Positions 28,279 through 36,110 of a DNA stretch of 50,994 nt are shown here, piece after piece. Source of the DNA: Verrucomicrobiota bacterium (GTDB taxonomy: Bacteria; Verrucomicrobiota; Verrucomicrobiia; Opitutales; Opitutaceae). Location of the stretch: assembly GCA_016871775.1 (NCBI GenBank), contig VHCI01000010.1:1-50994 (forward strand), given 5' to 3'. The translations under genes were made by a program, and so were the position numbers. Under the pieces are notes generated by a model, which was not told where the DNA came from, did not search any database, and saw nothing but the letters and a program-made list of their open reading frames with translations. Within the stretch, counting starts at the first letter, position 1. The number at the start of each line of letters is the position of its first letter.

Positions 28279-29301
28279 ATGAGCGCCCCCGCCGCACCCT
28301 CCCCGTCCGATCCCGTGGGCGCCGCGGCCGCCGAGTGGTTGGCGCGCCGCGACCGCGGGTTCACGCCGGCCGAGCAGGACGAATTCCTCGTCTGGCTCGC
28401 GGCCGACCCGCGCCACCGCGCCGCGATCGCGCGGATGGAGCGCGCTTGGAACGTGCTCGATCGCCTCGCGGTTTGGGAGCCGTCCGACGGTACGGCGCCG
28501 AATCCCGATCTGCTGGCTCCGCCGCCCGCGCGGCGCGTTCCGCGGTGGCGCCGGCTGCTCGGGCTGGCCGGCACCGCTGCGGTCACCGCGGTGGCGCTCA
28601 CGGTTTGGCTGGCCCCGCCGGGTCCGGTCCCGCCCGTGGCGGCCCCCGCCCCGGTCGCCGGCCTGCGGGTGATCCCGCGCCCGGAACCGGTGGCCCTGGA
28701 GGACGGCTCGCTCGCGCAGGTGAACCACGGCGGGCGGCTGGAACTGGCCTTCGCCGCGGAGGAACGGCGCGTGCGGCTGACGGAGGGCGAGGCCCATTTC
28801 ACGGTGCGGCGGGATCCGGGCCGGCCGTTCGTGGTCGAGGCTGGCCACGTCACCGTGCGCGCCATCGGCACGGCCTTCAGCGTCCACCGGAGGCCGGGGG
28901 GCGTTGATGTGCTGGTCACGGAGGGGCGCGTCGAGGTGGCGGCGTCCGCCGGCGCCCCGGTGCCGGTGGCGGTCGGCGAGCGCGCGCGGGTGGGGGTGGA
29001 CCTGAGGCCGGCGGTGGGGGCGGCCAAGCCCGAGCTGATCGAGCGCGCCCTGGCCTGGCGCGCGGTGCGCCTCGAGTTCGATGGCCTGCCGCTCGCGGCG
29101 GTGGTGACGGAGTTCAACTTGCGCAACGCGCTCCAGTTGGAGATCGGCGACGCCCCCGCGGGGCGCCTGCGGGTGGCGGGCACGTTCCAGGCGGACAAGC
29201 CCGAGGCCTTCGCGCGCCTGCTGGAGGCGGGTTTCGGCATCGCGGTGGAGCGCCGGACCGGCGGGGCCTGGGTGCTGCGCACCGCGGGGAAAGAAAAGTG
29301 A
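28279..29301 (+). CDS. FecR-family anti-sigma / sigma regulator
   Basis: 340 residues with the classical three-part layout. The cytoplasmic N-terminal DUF4880 domain (AAEWLARRDRGFTPAEQDEFLVWLAADPRHRAAIARMERAW) binds the sigma factor, one membrane helix follows (about 93-112, LLGLAGTAAVTAVALTVW), then a periplasmic FecR domain (VALEDGSLAQVNHGGRLELAF, RRDPGRPFVVEAGHVTVRAIGTAFSV in two blocks) and a C-terminal DUF4974/STN-like domain (AWRAVRLEFDGLPLAAVVTEFN...). The periplasmic part should contact the receptor's STN domain and relay ligand binding to the sigma factor. Six bp after the sigma gene, so co-transcribed. Confidence 0.93.
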   Translation: MSAPAAPSPSDPVGAAAAEWLARRDRGFTPAEQDEFLVWLAADPRHRAAIARMERAWNVLDRLAVWEPSDGTAPNPDLLAPPPARRVPRWRRLLGLAGTAAVTAVALTVWLAPPGPVPPVAAPAPVAGLRVIPRPEPVALEDGSLAQVNHGGRLELAFAAEERRVRLTEGEAHFTVRRDPGRPFVVEAGHVTVRAIGTAFSVHRRPGGVDVLVTEGRVEVAASAGAPVPVAVGERARVGVDLRPAVGAAKPELIERALAWRAVRLEFDGLPLAAVVTEFNLRNALQLEIGDAPAGRLRVAGTFQADKPEAFARLLEAGFGIAVERRTGGAWVLRTAGKEK

Positions 29302-29310
29302 TGGGAGCCG

Positions 29311-29340
29311 CTAACGGAACCCCCCGGGCTGTTCGTTGAG
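29311..29340 (+). promoter_or_regulatory. ECF-type promoter box before the receptor-sulfatase operon
   Basis: CTAACGGAACC (29311-29321) and CGTTGA (29334-29339) reproduce the box before the sigma gene with the same spacing. It lies in the 89-bp gap between the fecR-like gene and the receptor gene, so the expected transcript starts near 29345 with a leader of about 45 bases. This is the best evidence that the operon is a target of the adjacent sigma factor. Confidence 0.75.
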
Positions 29341-29390
29341 AAGGGTGGCACGCGCGCGACCCCGCCGCGCGGTCCCCCGATGAAAACCGT

Positions 29391-32300
29391 ATGACCCGCC
29401 CCTGCCCCGCCCCGCGATCCCCGTGGCTCGTCGCGGCGGTGGCGTGCCTCCTGTTCCTTGCCCCCCGCCTGCCCGGGGCCGAACCCCCCCGGGCCCGGTT
29501 CTCTCTCGCCGCCGGCGACGCCGCCGACACCCTGCGGCAGCTAGCCCGCCAAGCGCCGGAGTCGGTCGTGTTCCCGCCGGATCTGATCCGCGGCGTGCCG
29601 ACGCCCGCGCTGCAGGGTGAGTTCACCACCCGCGAGGCGGCCGAGCGCCTGATCGCCGGCACGTCGCTGTACGTTTCGCAGGATCCCCAGAGCGGCGCCC
29701 TGCTGATCGGCCGGCGCGCCGGCAGCCCAGACCCCACCTCCGTTTCCCTTCCCGCCCCAATGATGCCTCCCTCCAAGCCCTTCGCCGGCCTGGCCGCCCT
29801 CTTCGCGCTGGTCACCGGTCCCTCCGTCCTCGCCCAAGGCTCGCCCTCCTCCCCGGCCACCGTTAGCCCCGGATCCGACGAGGTTTTCCTGCTCACGCCC
29901 TTCGCCGTGGAAGGGGCCCGGGATCGCGGCTACACCGCGACCTCCACCCTAGCCGGGACCCGCATCAAGACCGAGCTCAAGGACCTCGGGGCGGCCATCT
30001 CGGTGGTCACCGCGGAGTTTCTGGCCGACACGGCCGCAACCGACGCGGGCACGTTGCTCTCCTATCTCACCAGTTCGGAGGTGGGCGGGCCGCAGGGCAA
30101 TTTCTCCGGCGCCGAAAGCGGCGACGCCAACCGCTATCTCCAGACCGACGCGCGCACGAACCCCCAGTTCAACCAGCGGATCCGGGGCATCGGCGAGGCG
30201 GCCCTCACCCGCGGTTATTTCCGCACCGACATCCCCTTTGACTCTTACAATACCGATAGCGTCACCGTCAGCCGGGGGCCCAATTCCCTGCTGTTCGGGA
30301 TCGGCAGCCCCGGTGGCATCATCAACAATGGCCTGAAGGTCCCGGTGTTCGGCCGCGATCATCTGGAGGTCACTGGCCGGTATGGCTCGCATGGTAGTTC
30401 GCGAATCGAGACCGACCTCAACCGCGAGCTGATCCGGGGCCGCGTCGCGCTTCGTCTCGCGACCCTCTTCGATGATGAGCATTACCAGCAGAAGCCGGCC
30501 TTCGAGCGAGACAAGCGGCTCTACGGCGCGATCGAGGTGGTGCTGGCGCGGAACGCCCGCAGTCCGGTGCTGGGCCCCACGCTGCTCAAGGCGAACGTCG
30601 AGACGGGGCGCGTCAACGGGTCCCCGGTAGAGATCATTCCGCCGTCCCGGGCGTACGACAATTGGTTCGCGCCGTTCCCGGCCGGAATCGCGCGGCTCAC
30701 CGGGACCCCGCCGCCCACCACGGTCGTCTCTCCAGCCGAGGGCGGCTCGTGGCGGTTCCAGGCGACCTTCAATCCGTTCGTCAGCAATCTGGAATCCGAC
30801 ATCAACACCAACGTCCATCCCGCCTACTTCCGGCGCATCCCGGTCATTTATAACAGCGCGACGGCAAGCCAGCCCACGCTCGGCCTGGCGGGACCCGATC
30901 CCCACGGCCAGGTGCCGGACCTACGGGTGATCGCGGGGATGCTCGGGGCCGCGAATTGGAACCCCACGCGTGACTTCGTCGCGACGGCCGGACTGACCGG
31001 GCTGCCCGGGGTCCAGCCGCTCGTGGCGGCGGCCGGGGGCAATCCGGCCACCGCCCGGCTCGGCACGCATCAGCTGTACCACGCCAACAGTCCCTATGGG
31101 GAGGGCTACACCCCCGGCTTTGCCACGCCGACGCTCCAGAACCGGAAGGTCTTCGACTACCACAACCTCGTCTACTCAGGCGGCGTCGACCGGGTGGAGA
31201 AGGTCTTCGGGGCGAGGAGCGTTGCGCTCGAGCAGACCTTCCTCCGCAACCGGCTAGGCGTCGAGCTGGCCTACGACCGGCAGAATTACCAGTGGACCCA
31301 GGATTTCCTCTTCAGCGGCGGCGGGGGCACGAGCTCCGCCGGTCCCTACGACGTCTACATCGACATCAACGAGTACCTGCTCAACGGCCTACCGAATCCC
31401 AATCTCGGCCGTGCCTACACCCGCGTCTCGGGCAACGTGATCCGCCGCGTCCGGTGGGACCGAGAAACCGCCCGCGCGACCGTGTTCGGCGAGTACAACT
31501 TCCGGGAAAAGAAGGGCGGCTGGTGGCGCCATCTGGGCAAACACCGGGTGGTGGGCCTGTTCTCCCGCGACGTCTTCGACGACTTCCGCGAGGGCTTGGT
31601 GGACACGTGGACCAGCAACACCGAAAACATCGCCGGCATCGCCAACGACAACCTGCTCACCGGCATCCGGCGCCGGCTCAACGTCGGCGTGTACACCTCG
31701 TCTTCCCTTCTCGGAGTGAGGTCGCCGGACGATATTCGGCTGGAGCAGATCCGCATCCGGAGGCCGCAGCCGGGCGACACCTTCGAGATCCTTTACGCGG
31801 ACGTCGGGGCTGCCACCGCCGCTGGCCGTCGAGTGCAGAGCGGGCCGATGACCCTCGCGCGCGTGCTGTCGGAGCAGCGCGTCCTCCAGCAGCGGCTGAG
31901 CTCGCAGGCGGTCAGCTGGCAAAGCTACCTGTGGGATGAACATCTCGTGGGCCTGCTGGGCACGCGGCGAGACCAGACCCGCTCCTACGATAACCAGAAT
32001 GCGCAGCAGCTCGGCTTCAGCACCACGCTTCCGGACGGCACCTGGAACACCGCGGCCACGCGGCTCACCACCGCCCCGGTGTTCGCCGAGTCCGGCACCA
32101 CGGTCACCTCGAGCCTGATCGCGCGGTTTCCCGAGCGGTATCTCTTCCCCCTTCCGCTGGGTGCGGACCTCCAGTTCCACTACGCAAAGTCGGAAAACTT
32201 CAACCCGATCGGGTTGCGCAACGACACGCTGGGGTCGCCGATCGCGCAGCCCACCGGCAAGACGCGGGAGTACGGTTTCCTCGTGGAACTCCTGGATCGC

Positions 32301-33305
32301 CGAATCAGCCTCCGGTTCAACCGGTTCGAGACCGCCCTGCGGAACGTCGACGCGGGGGCCTTCGCCGACGTGGGCGGGTTCTTCGTCGCGAACATGAACA
32401 AGTATCTGCAGGCGCGCCGCGACGGGTTCCCCTTCGCTCAGCACCGGGTGCTGGTCGGGATCGAGCCCTGGCCCAGCACCATCACGACCTACGACCAGTT
32501 CTTCGCCGCGTTCACGGAGACCGTGCCCGCCCAGCTCCGGGGCGCCCTGAATCCCGTCTACCGCGACAACAACGGCGATGGGGTGGCCGACCAGCTCGTG
32601 GTCAACTCCATCACCAACCAAGGTGACACCTCGGACCGGGTGGCGCGGGGCCTCGAGGTGGAGCTGACCGCGAATCTCACACGCAACTGGCGCGCGCTGC
32701 TGAATGTGGGGCGGCAGGAGACCGTGCAGAGCAACACCGCCCCGCTGAACTGGCCAATCGCGGAGGCCTTCCTGAAAGGCATGCAGGAAAAGGGCATCCT
32801 CCCGCTCGTGCTGGATCCCGGCGGCGCCGGCGGGGGTGTGGTCCGCAGCATCGGCTCCCAGTGGCTGCAGACCAGCATGGGCAGCATCCGGGCGGCCCGC
32901 TCCCGGGACGGCGTGCGCGCCAACGAGCAGCGCGAGTGGCGCCTCAACGCGGTCTCAAAGTACACCTTCGGGGAGGGCTCGCTGAAGGGGATCGGGATCG
33001 GTGGCGCTGCGCGCTGGGAGAGCAAGGCCGCGACCGGCTATCAGACCTACCTCATCGACGGGAATGTCCCGGTGCCCGACGTGCGGCGCCCGTTCTTCGA
33101 CGACGGCCTGTTCAGCGCGGACGCGTTCGCCAGCTACGAGCGGCGCCTCTTCGGGAGGTACCAGTGGCGGATCCAGTTCAACGTGCGGAACCTTGTGGCG
33201 GAGACCAGTGACATCCCGGTCAAGACCAACCCCGATGGCCAGGTCGCGGTGATCCGCATCCCCAACCCCCGCGTCTGGTACCTCACCAGCTCCATCCGCT
33301 ACTGA
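29391..33305 (+). CDS. TonB-dependent receptor/transducer with N-terminal STN domain
   Basis: 1304 residues. Signal peptide about 1-26, then an STN (secretin/TonB short N-terminal) domain, about 30-115 (ARFSLAAGDAADTLRQLARQ, FTTREAAERLIAGTSLYV), the part that signals to FecR proteins. A second hydrophobic stretch follows at about 124-149 (MMPPSKPFAGLAALFALVTG) and ends in LAQG like a signal-peptidase site; ATG codons at 29760 and 29763 begin it. The plug (VEGARDRGYTATSTLAGTRI, TVSRGPNSLLFGIGSPGGII) and a long barrel ending WYLTSSIRY follow. It should import a ligand and report it to the FecR/sigma pair. First gene of the operon; the next gene starts 5 bp after its stop. Confidence 0.92.
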   Translation: MTRPCPAPRSPWLVAAVACLLFLAPRLPGAEPPRARFSLAAGDAADTLRQLARQAPESVVFPPDLIRGVPTPALQGEFTTREAAERLIAGTSLYVSQDPQSGALLIGRRAGSPDPTSVSLPAPMMPPSKPFAGLAALFALVTGPSVLAQGSPSSPATVSPGSDEVFLLTPFAVEGARDRGYTATSTLAGTRIKTELKDLGAAISVVTAEFLADTAATDAGTLLSYLTSSEVGGPQGNFSGAESGDANRYLQTDARTNPQFNQRIRGIGEAALTRGYFRTDIPFDSYNTDSVTVSRGPNSLLFGIGSPGGIINNGLKVPVFGRDHLEVTGRYGSHGSSRIETDLNRELIRGRVALRLATLFDDEHYQQKPAFERDKRLYGAIEVVLARNARSPVLGPTLLKANVETGRVNGSPVEIIPPSRAYDNWFAPFPAGIARLTGTPPPTTVVSPAEGGSWRFQATFNPFVSNLESDINTNVHPAYFRRIPVIYNSATASQPTLGLAGPDPHGQVPDLRVIAGMLGAANWNPTRDFVATAGLTGLPGVQPLVAAAGGNPATARLGTHQLYHANSPYGEGYTPGFATPTLQNRKVFDYHNLVYSGGVDRVEKVFGARSVALEQTFLRNRLGVELAYDRQNYQWTQDFLFSGGGGTSSAGPYDVYIDINEYLLNGLPNPNLGRAYTRVSGNVIRRVRWDRETARATVFGEYNFREKKGGWWRHLGKHRVVGLFSRDVFDDFREGLVDTWTSNTENIAGIANDNLLTGIRRRLNVGVYTSSSLLGVRSPDDIRLEQIRIRRPQPGDTFEILYADVGAATAAGRRVQSGPMTLARVLSEQRVLQQRLSSQAVSWQSYLWDEHLVGLLGTRRDQTRSYDNQNAQQLGFSTTLPDGTWNTAATRLTTAPVFAESGTTVTSSLIARFPERYLFPLPLGADLQFHYAKSENFNPIGLRNDTLGSPIAQPTGKTREYGFLVELLDRRISLRFNRFETALRNVDAGAFADVGGFFVANMNKYLQARRDGFPFAQHRVLVGIEPWPSTITTYDQFFAAFTETVPAQLRGALNPVYRDNNGDGVADQLVVNSITNQGDTSDRVARGLEVELTANLTRNWRALLNVGRQETVQSNTAPLNWPIAEAFLKGMQEKGILPLVLDPGGAGGGVVRSIGSQWLQTSMGSIRAARSRDGVRANEQREWRLNAVSKYTFGEGSLKGIGIGGAARWESKAATGYQTYLIDGNVPVPDVRRPFFDDGLFSADAFASYERRLFGRYQWRIQFNVRNLVAETSDIPVKTNPDGQVAVIRIPNPRVWYLTSSIRY

Positions 33306-33310
33306 GTCCC

Positions 33311-34684
33311 GTGCACGCCCCCTCCGCCCGTTCCGCCCGACGCTCGCTCTGGCGCGGCTACATCCTTGTCCCCCTCCTGCTCGCGGCTGGTGCCGCGGCG
33401 GGGGCCGCCGCGCAGCCCCCGCCCAACTTTGTCATCATCCTCGCCGATGATCTCGGCTACGGGGACCTCGCGTGCTACGGGCATCCGCGGCACCGCACGC
33501 CCCACCTCGACCGGCTTGCCGCCGAGGGCCTGCGCTTCACCGACTTCCACAGCAACGGCGCGATGTGCTCACCGACCCGTGCGGCGCTGCTGACCGGGCT
33601 CTACCCGAGCCGATTCGGGCGAAAGTTCGAGTCCGCCCTCAGCGGGCGCGCGGACCGCGGCGGGGGCCTCCCGCTCGCGGCCACCACGTTGGCGGAGGTG
33701 CTGCGGGACAGCGGCTACGCCACCGGGGCCTTCGGCAAGTGGCATCTCGGCTACGAGCCGCCGTTCGGGCCCACGCGGCAGGGGTTCACCGAGTTCCGCG
33801 GGCTCCTTTCCGGCGACGGGGACCATCACACGCACCGGGACCGGGAGGGTCGTCTCGACTGGTGGCACGGCGAGGAGAGGGTCGCGGAGGAGGGCTACAC
33901 GGCGGAACTGCTCACCCGGCACAGTGTCGCCTTCATCGAACGCCACCGCGACCGGCCTTTCCTGCTCTACGTGCCCCATCTGGCCATCCACTTCCCGTGG
34001 CAGGGGCCTGGCGATCCGCCGCACCGCACCGCGGCCCGCGACTACGAAGACGAAAAATGGGGCCGAATTCCCGATCCCGGCAACGTCGCCCCCCACGTGC
34101 AGGCGATGGTCGAATCGCTGGACGCGGGCGTGGGCGCCATCGTAGCCGCGCTGCGTCGCCTCGCGATCGCGGAGCGGACGCTGGTGTTCTTCACGTCCGA
34201 CAACGGCGGCTACATCACCTATGGGGCGAAATTCCGGAACATTTCTAGCAATGGCCCGCTGCGTGGGCAGAAGACCGAGCTCTACGAGGGCGGGCACCGC
34301 GTGCCGGCGATCGCCTGGTGGCCCGGTCGTATCCGGCCCGGGGTCACGGCGGCAACGACCGCGACGTTCGATCTCTTCCCCACGGTGCTTGGCTTGGCCG
34401 GGCTCCGGCCGCCGCCCCACGACGGCGCGGACCTCGCCCCGCTCCTGCTCCGTGGCGTCGCGCCGGAGGGGCGCACGCTGTTCTGGCGCGCCGGGGCGCG
34501 GGCGGCGGTGCGGCGTGGGCCGTGGAAGCTGGTCCGGCCCGCGGAGGGCGCACCGTCGTTGTATCACCTCGGTGAGGACATCGGGGAGACGCGCGACCTT
34601 GCCGGGCGCGAGGCGGGAACCGTGGCCGCGCTGCAGGCGGCCCTCGGAAACTGGGAGACCGAGGTCGACCGCGGTGGCCGCTGA
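33311..34684 (+). CDS. S1-family sulfatase (arylsulfatase type)
   Basis: 457 residues from a GTG start 5 bp after the receptor stop; no ATG precedes the signal peptide (SLWRGYILVPLLLAAGAAAG). Metal ligands in IILADDLGYGDLACYG, catalytic signature Cys86-Ser-Pro-Thr-Arg with LLTG, GKWHLGYEP, HLAIHFPWQGPG and FFTSDNGGYI are all present, so it looks active. Cys86 must be converted to formylglycine by an enzyme not seen in this window. Expected to remove sulfate esters from a glycan in the periplasm or outside. No subfamily can be assigned by eye. Confidence 0.93.
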   Translation: MHAPSARSARRSLWRGYILVPLLLAAGAAAGAAAQPPPNFVIILADDLGYGDLACYGHPRHRTPHLDRLAAEGLRFTDFHSNGAMCSPTRAALLTGLYPSRFGRKFESALSGRADRGGGLPLAATTLAEVLRDSGYATGAFGKWHLGYEPPFGPTRQGFTEFRGLLSGDGDHHTHRDREGRLDWWHGEERVAEEGYTAELLTRHSVAFIERHRDRPFLLYVPHLAIHFPWQGPGDPPHRTAARDYEDEKWGRIPDPGNVAPHVQAMVESLDAGVGAIVAALRRLAIAERTLVFFTSDNGGYITYGAKFRNISSNGPLRGQKTELYEGGHRVPAIAWWPGRIRPGVTAATTATFDLFPTVLGLAGLRPPPHDGADLAPLLLRGVAPEGRTLFWRAGARAAVRRGPWKLVRPAEGAPSLYHLGEDIGETRDLAGREAGTVAALQAALGNWETEVDRGGR

Positions 34685-34688
34685 CGCG

Positions 34689-36089
34689 ATGCGCTCTCCC
34701 CGCCACTTCGCCGCGGTCCTCGCGCTGGCGCTGGCCGCCGGCGCCGCCTCCAGTTTGGTCCAGGCGGCCCCCCGTCCCAACGTGATCCTCGTCCTTGCCG
34801 ACGACCTCGGCTGGGGTGACCTCGGCGCCTACGGGCAGCGGGAGATCCGGACGCCCCACCTCGACCGGCTCGCCGCGGAGGGGATGCGGTTCACGCAGTT
34901 CTACGCCGGATCATCCGTCTGCGCGCCCTCTCGTTCCTGCCTGATGACCGGCCGCCACAACGGCCGCGGCCGTGTGCGCGACAACGTGCCCCACGGGGTC
35001 CATCTGCTGGCGGGGGATCTCATCCTCCCGGAGGTGCTGCGCGGCGCCGGCTACCGCACCGGCGGTTTCGGCAAGTGGAGCCTCGGCGACCACGGCGAGG
35101 CGGGAGCCCCCTGGCGGAAGGGTTTCGACGAGTACTACGGCTACCCGAACCAGGACCACGCCCACTTCTACTACCCGCATTTCCTCTGGGACACCGATCG
35201 GGTCGTCCTGCTGCCCGGCAACCGTCCGGGCCTGCCGGCGGCGAGGCGCGAGTACACCCCCGACCTCCTGCTGGCCCGCGCCCTGCGGTTCCTCGAGCGG
35301 CAGCGCGAGGACCGCCGTCCGTTCCTCCTCTATTTTCCCACCATCCTGCCGCACTGGTCGGAGTTTCCTAAGGACACCCCAGAGTCCCATGCGATCCCGA
35401 GTGATGCCCCCTACACGGGGCGCGACTGGCCGCCGGTGGAGCGGAATTACGCCGCGATGGTCACCCGGCTCGATCGCGACGTCGGCGCGCTGCTCGCCAA
35501 GCTCGGGGAACTGGGGCTGGAGCGCGATACGCTAGTCCTTTTCACGAGCGACAACGGGCCCTCGGGCGAAACGATCCATCGTCCCGATTTCTTCCGGAGC
35601 GCCGGCCCTTTCCGCGGCAGCAAGCGCCAGCTCTACGAGGGGGGCATCCGCGTGCCCCTGCTGGCGCGCTGGCCGGGGGTGATCCCTCCCGGCCAGGTGA
35701 GCGATGCGCTGAGCGCCAACTGGGACCTCCTGCCCACGCTGGCGGAACTCGCAGGCGCCCCGCCGCCGGCCGGCCTCGACGGGATCTCGCTCGCGCCCGT
35801 CCTCCGGGGCCAACCCCGGGACCGCGAACCCGAGTTCCTGTACTGGGATTACGGCCACACGCGCGAGGCGTTCCTACAGGCGGTCCGGGCCGGCGACTGG
35901 AAGGCCGTGCGGCCGGCGCTGGACCGGCCGACGGAACTTTATGATCTCGCGGCCGACCCAGGGGAAAGCCGCGACCTCGCCCGGGCGCGCCCCGATATCG
36001 TCGCCCGGTTGGAGGGAATGATGCGCCGCGCCTATGAGCCCTCGCCGGATTATCCGATCCGGAGCGCCCCGGCCGCCCCCCGCCCCTGA
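34689..36089 (+). CDS. S1-family sulfatase
   Basis: 466 residues from ATG 34689, 4 bp after the previous stop. Signal peptide MRSPRHFAAVLALALAAGAA, then VILVLADDLGWGDLGAYG, signature Cys78-Ala-Pro-Ser-Arg-Ser-CLMTG, FGKWSLGDHGEAGAPW, LFTSDNGPSGE and a C-terminal ELYDLAADPGESRDLA. All expected metal and sulfate-binding positions seem intact. The DHGEAGAPWRKGFDEYYGY stretch differs from the preceding sulfatase, so they probably attack different linkages. Periplasmic or secreted. Confidence 0.93.
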   Translation: MRSPRHFAAVLALALAAGAASSLVQAAPRPNVILVLADDLGWGDLGAYGQREIRTPHLDRLAAEGMRFTQFYAGSSVCAPSRSCLMTGRHNGRGRVRDNVPHGVHLLAGDLILPEVLRGAGYRTGGFGKWSLGDHGEAGAPWRKGFDEYYGYPNQDHAHFYYPHFLWDTDRVVLLPGNRPGLPAARREYTPDLLLARALRFLERQREDRRPFLLYFPTILPHWSEFPKDTPESHAIPSDAPYTGRDWPPVERNYAAMVTRLDRDVGALLAKLGELGLERDTLVLFTSDNGPSGETIHRPDFFRSAGPFRGSKRQLYEGGIRVPLLARWPGVIPPGQVSDALSANWDLLPTLAELAGAPPPAGLDGISLAPVLRGQPRDREPEFLYWDYGHTREAFLQAVRAGDWKAVRPALDRPTELYDLAADPGESRDLARARPDIVARLEGMMRRAYEPSPDYPIRSAPAAPRP

Positions 36090-36110
36090 GCCCCCGATTC
36101 GTTCCCCGCC

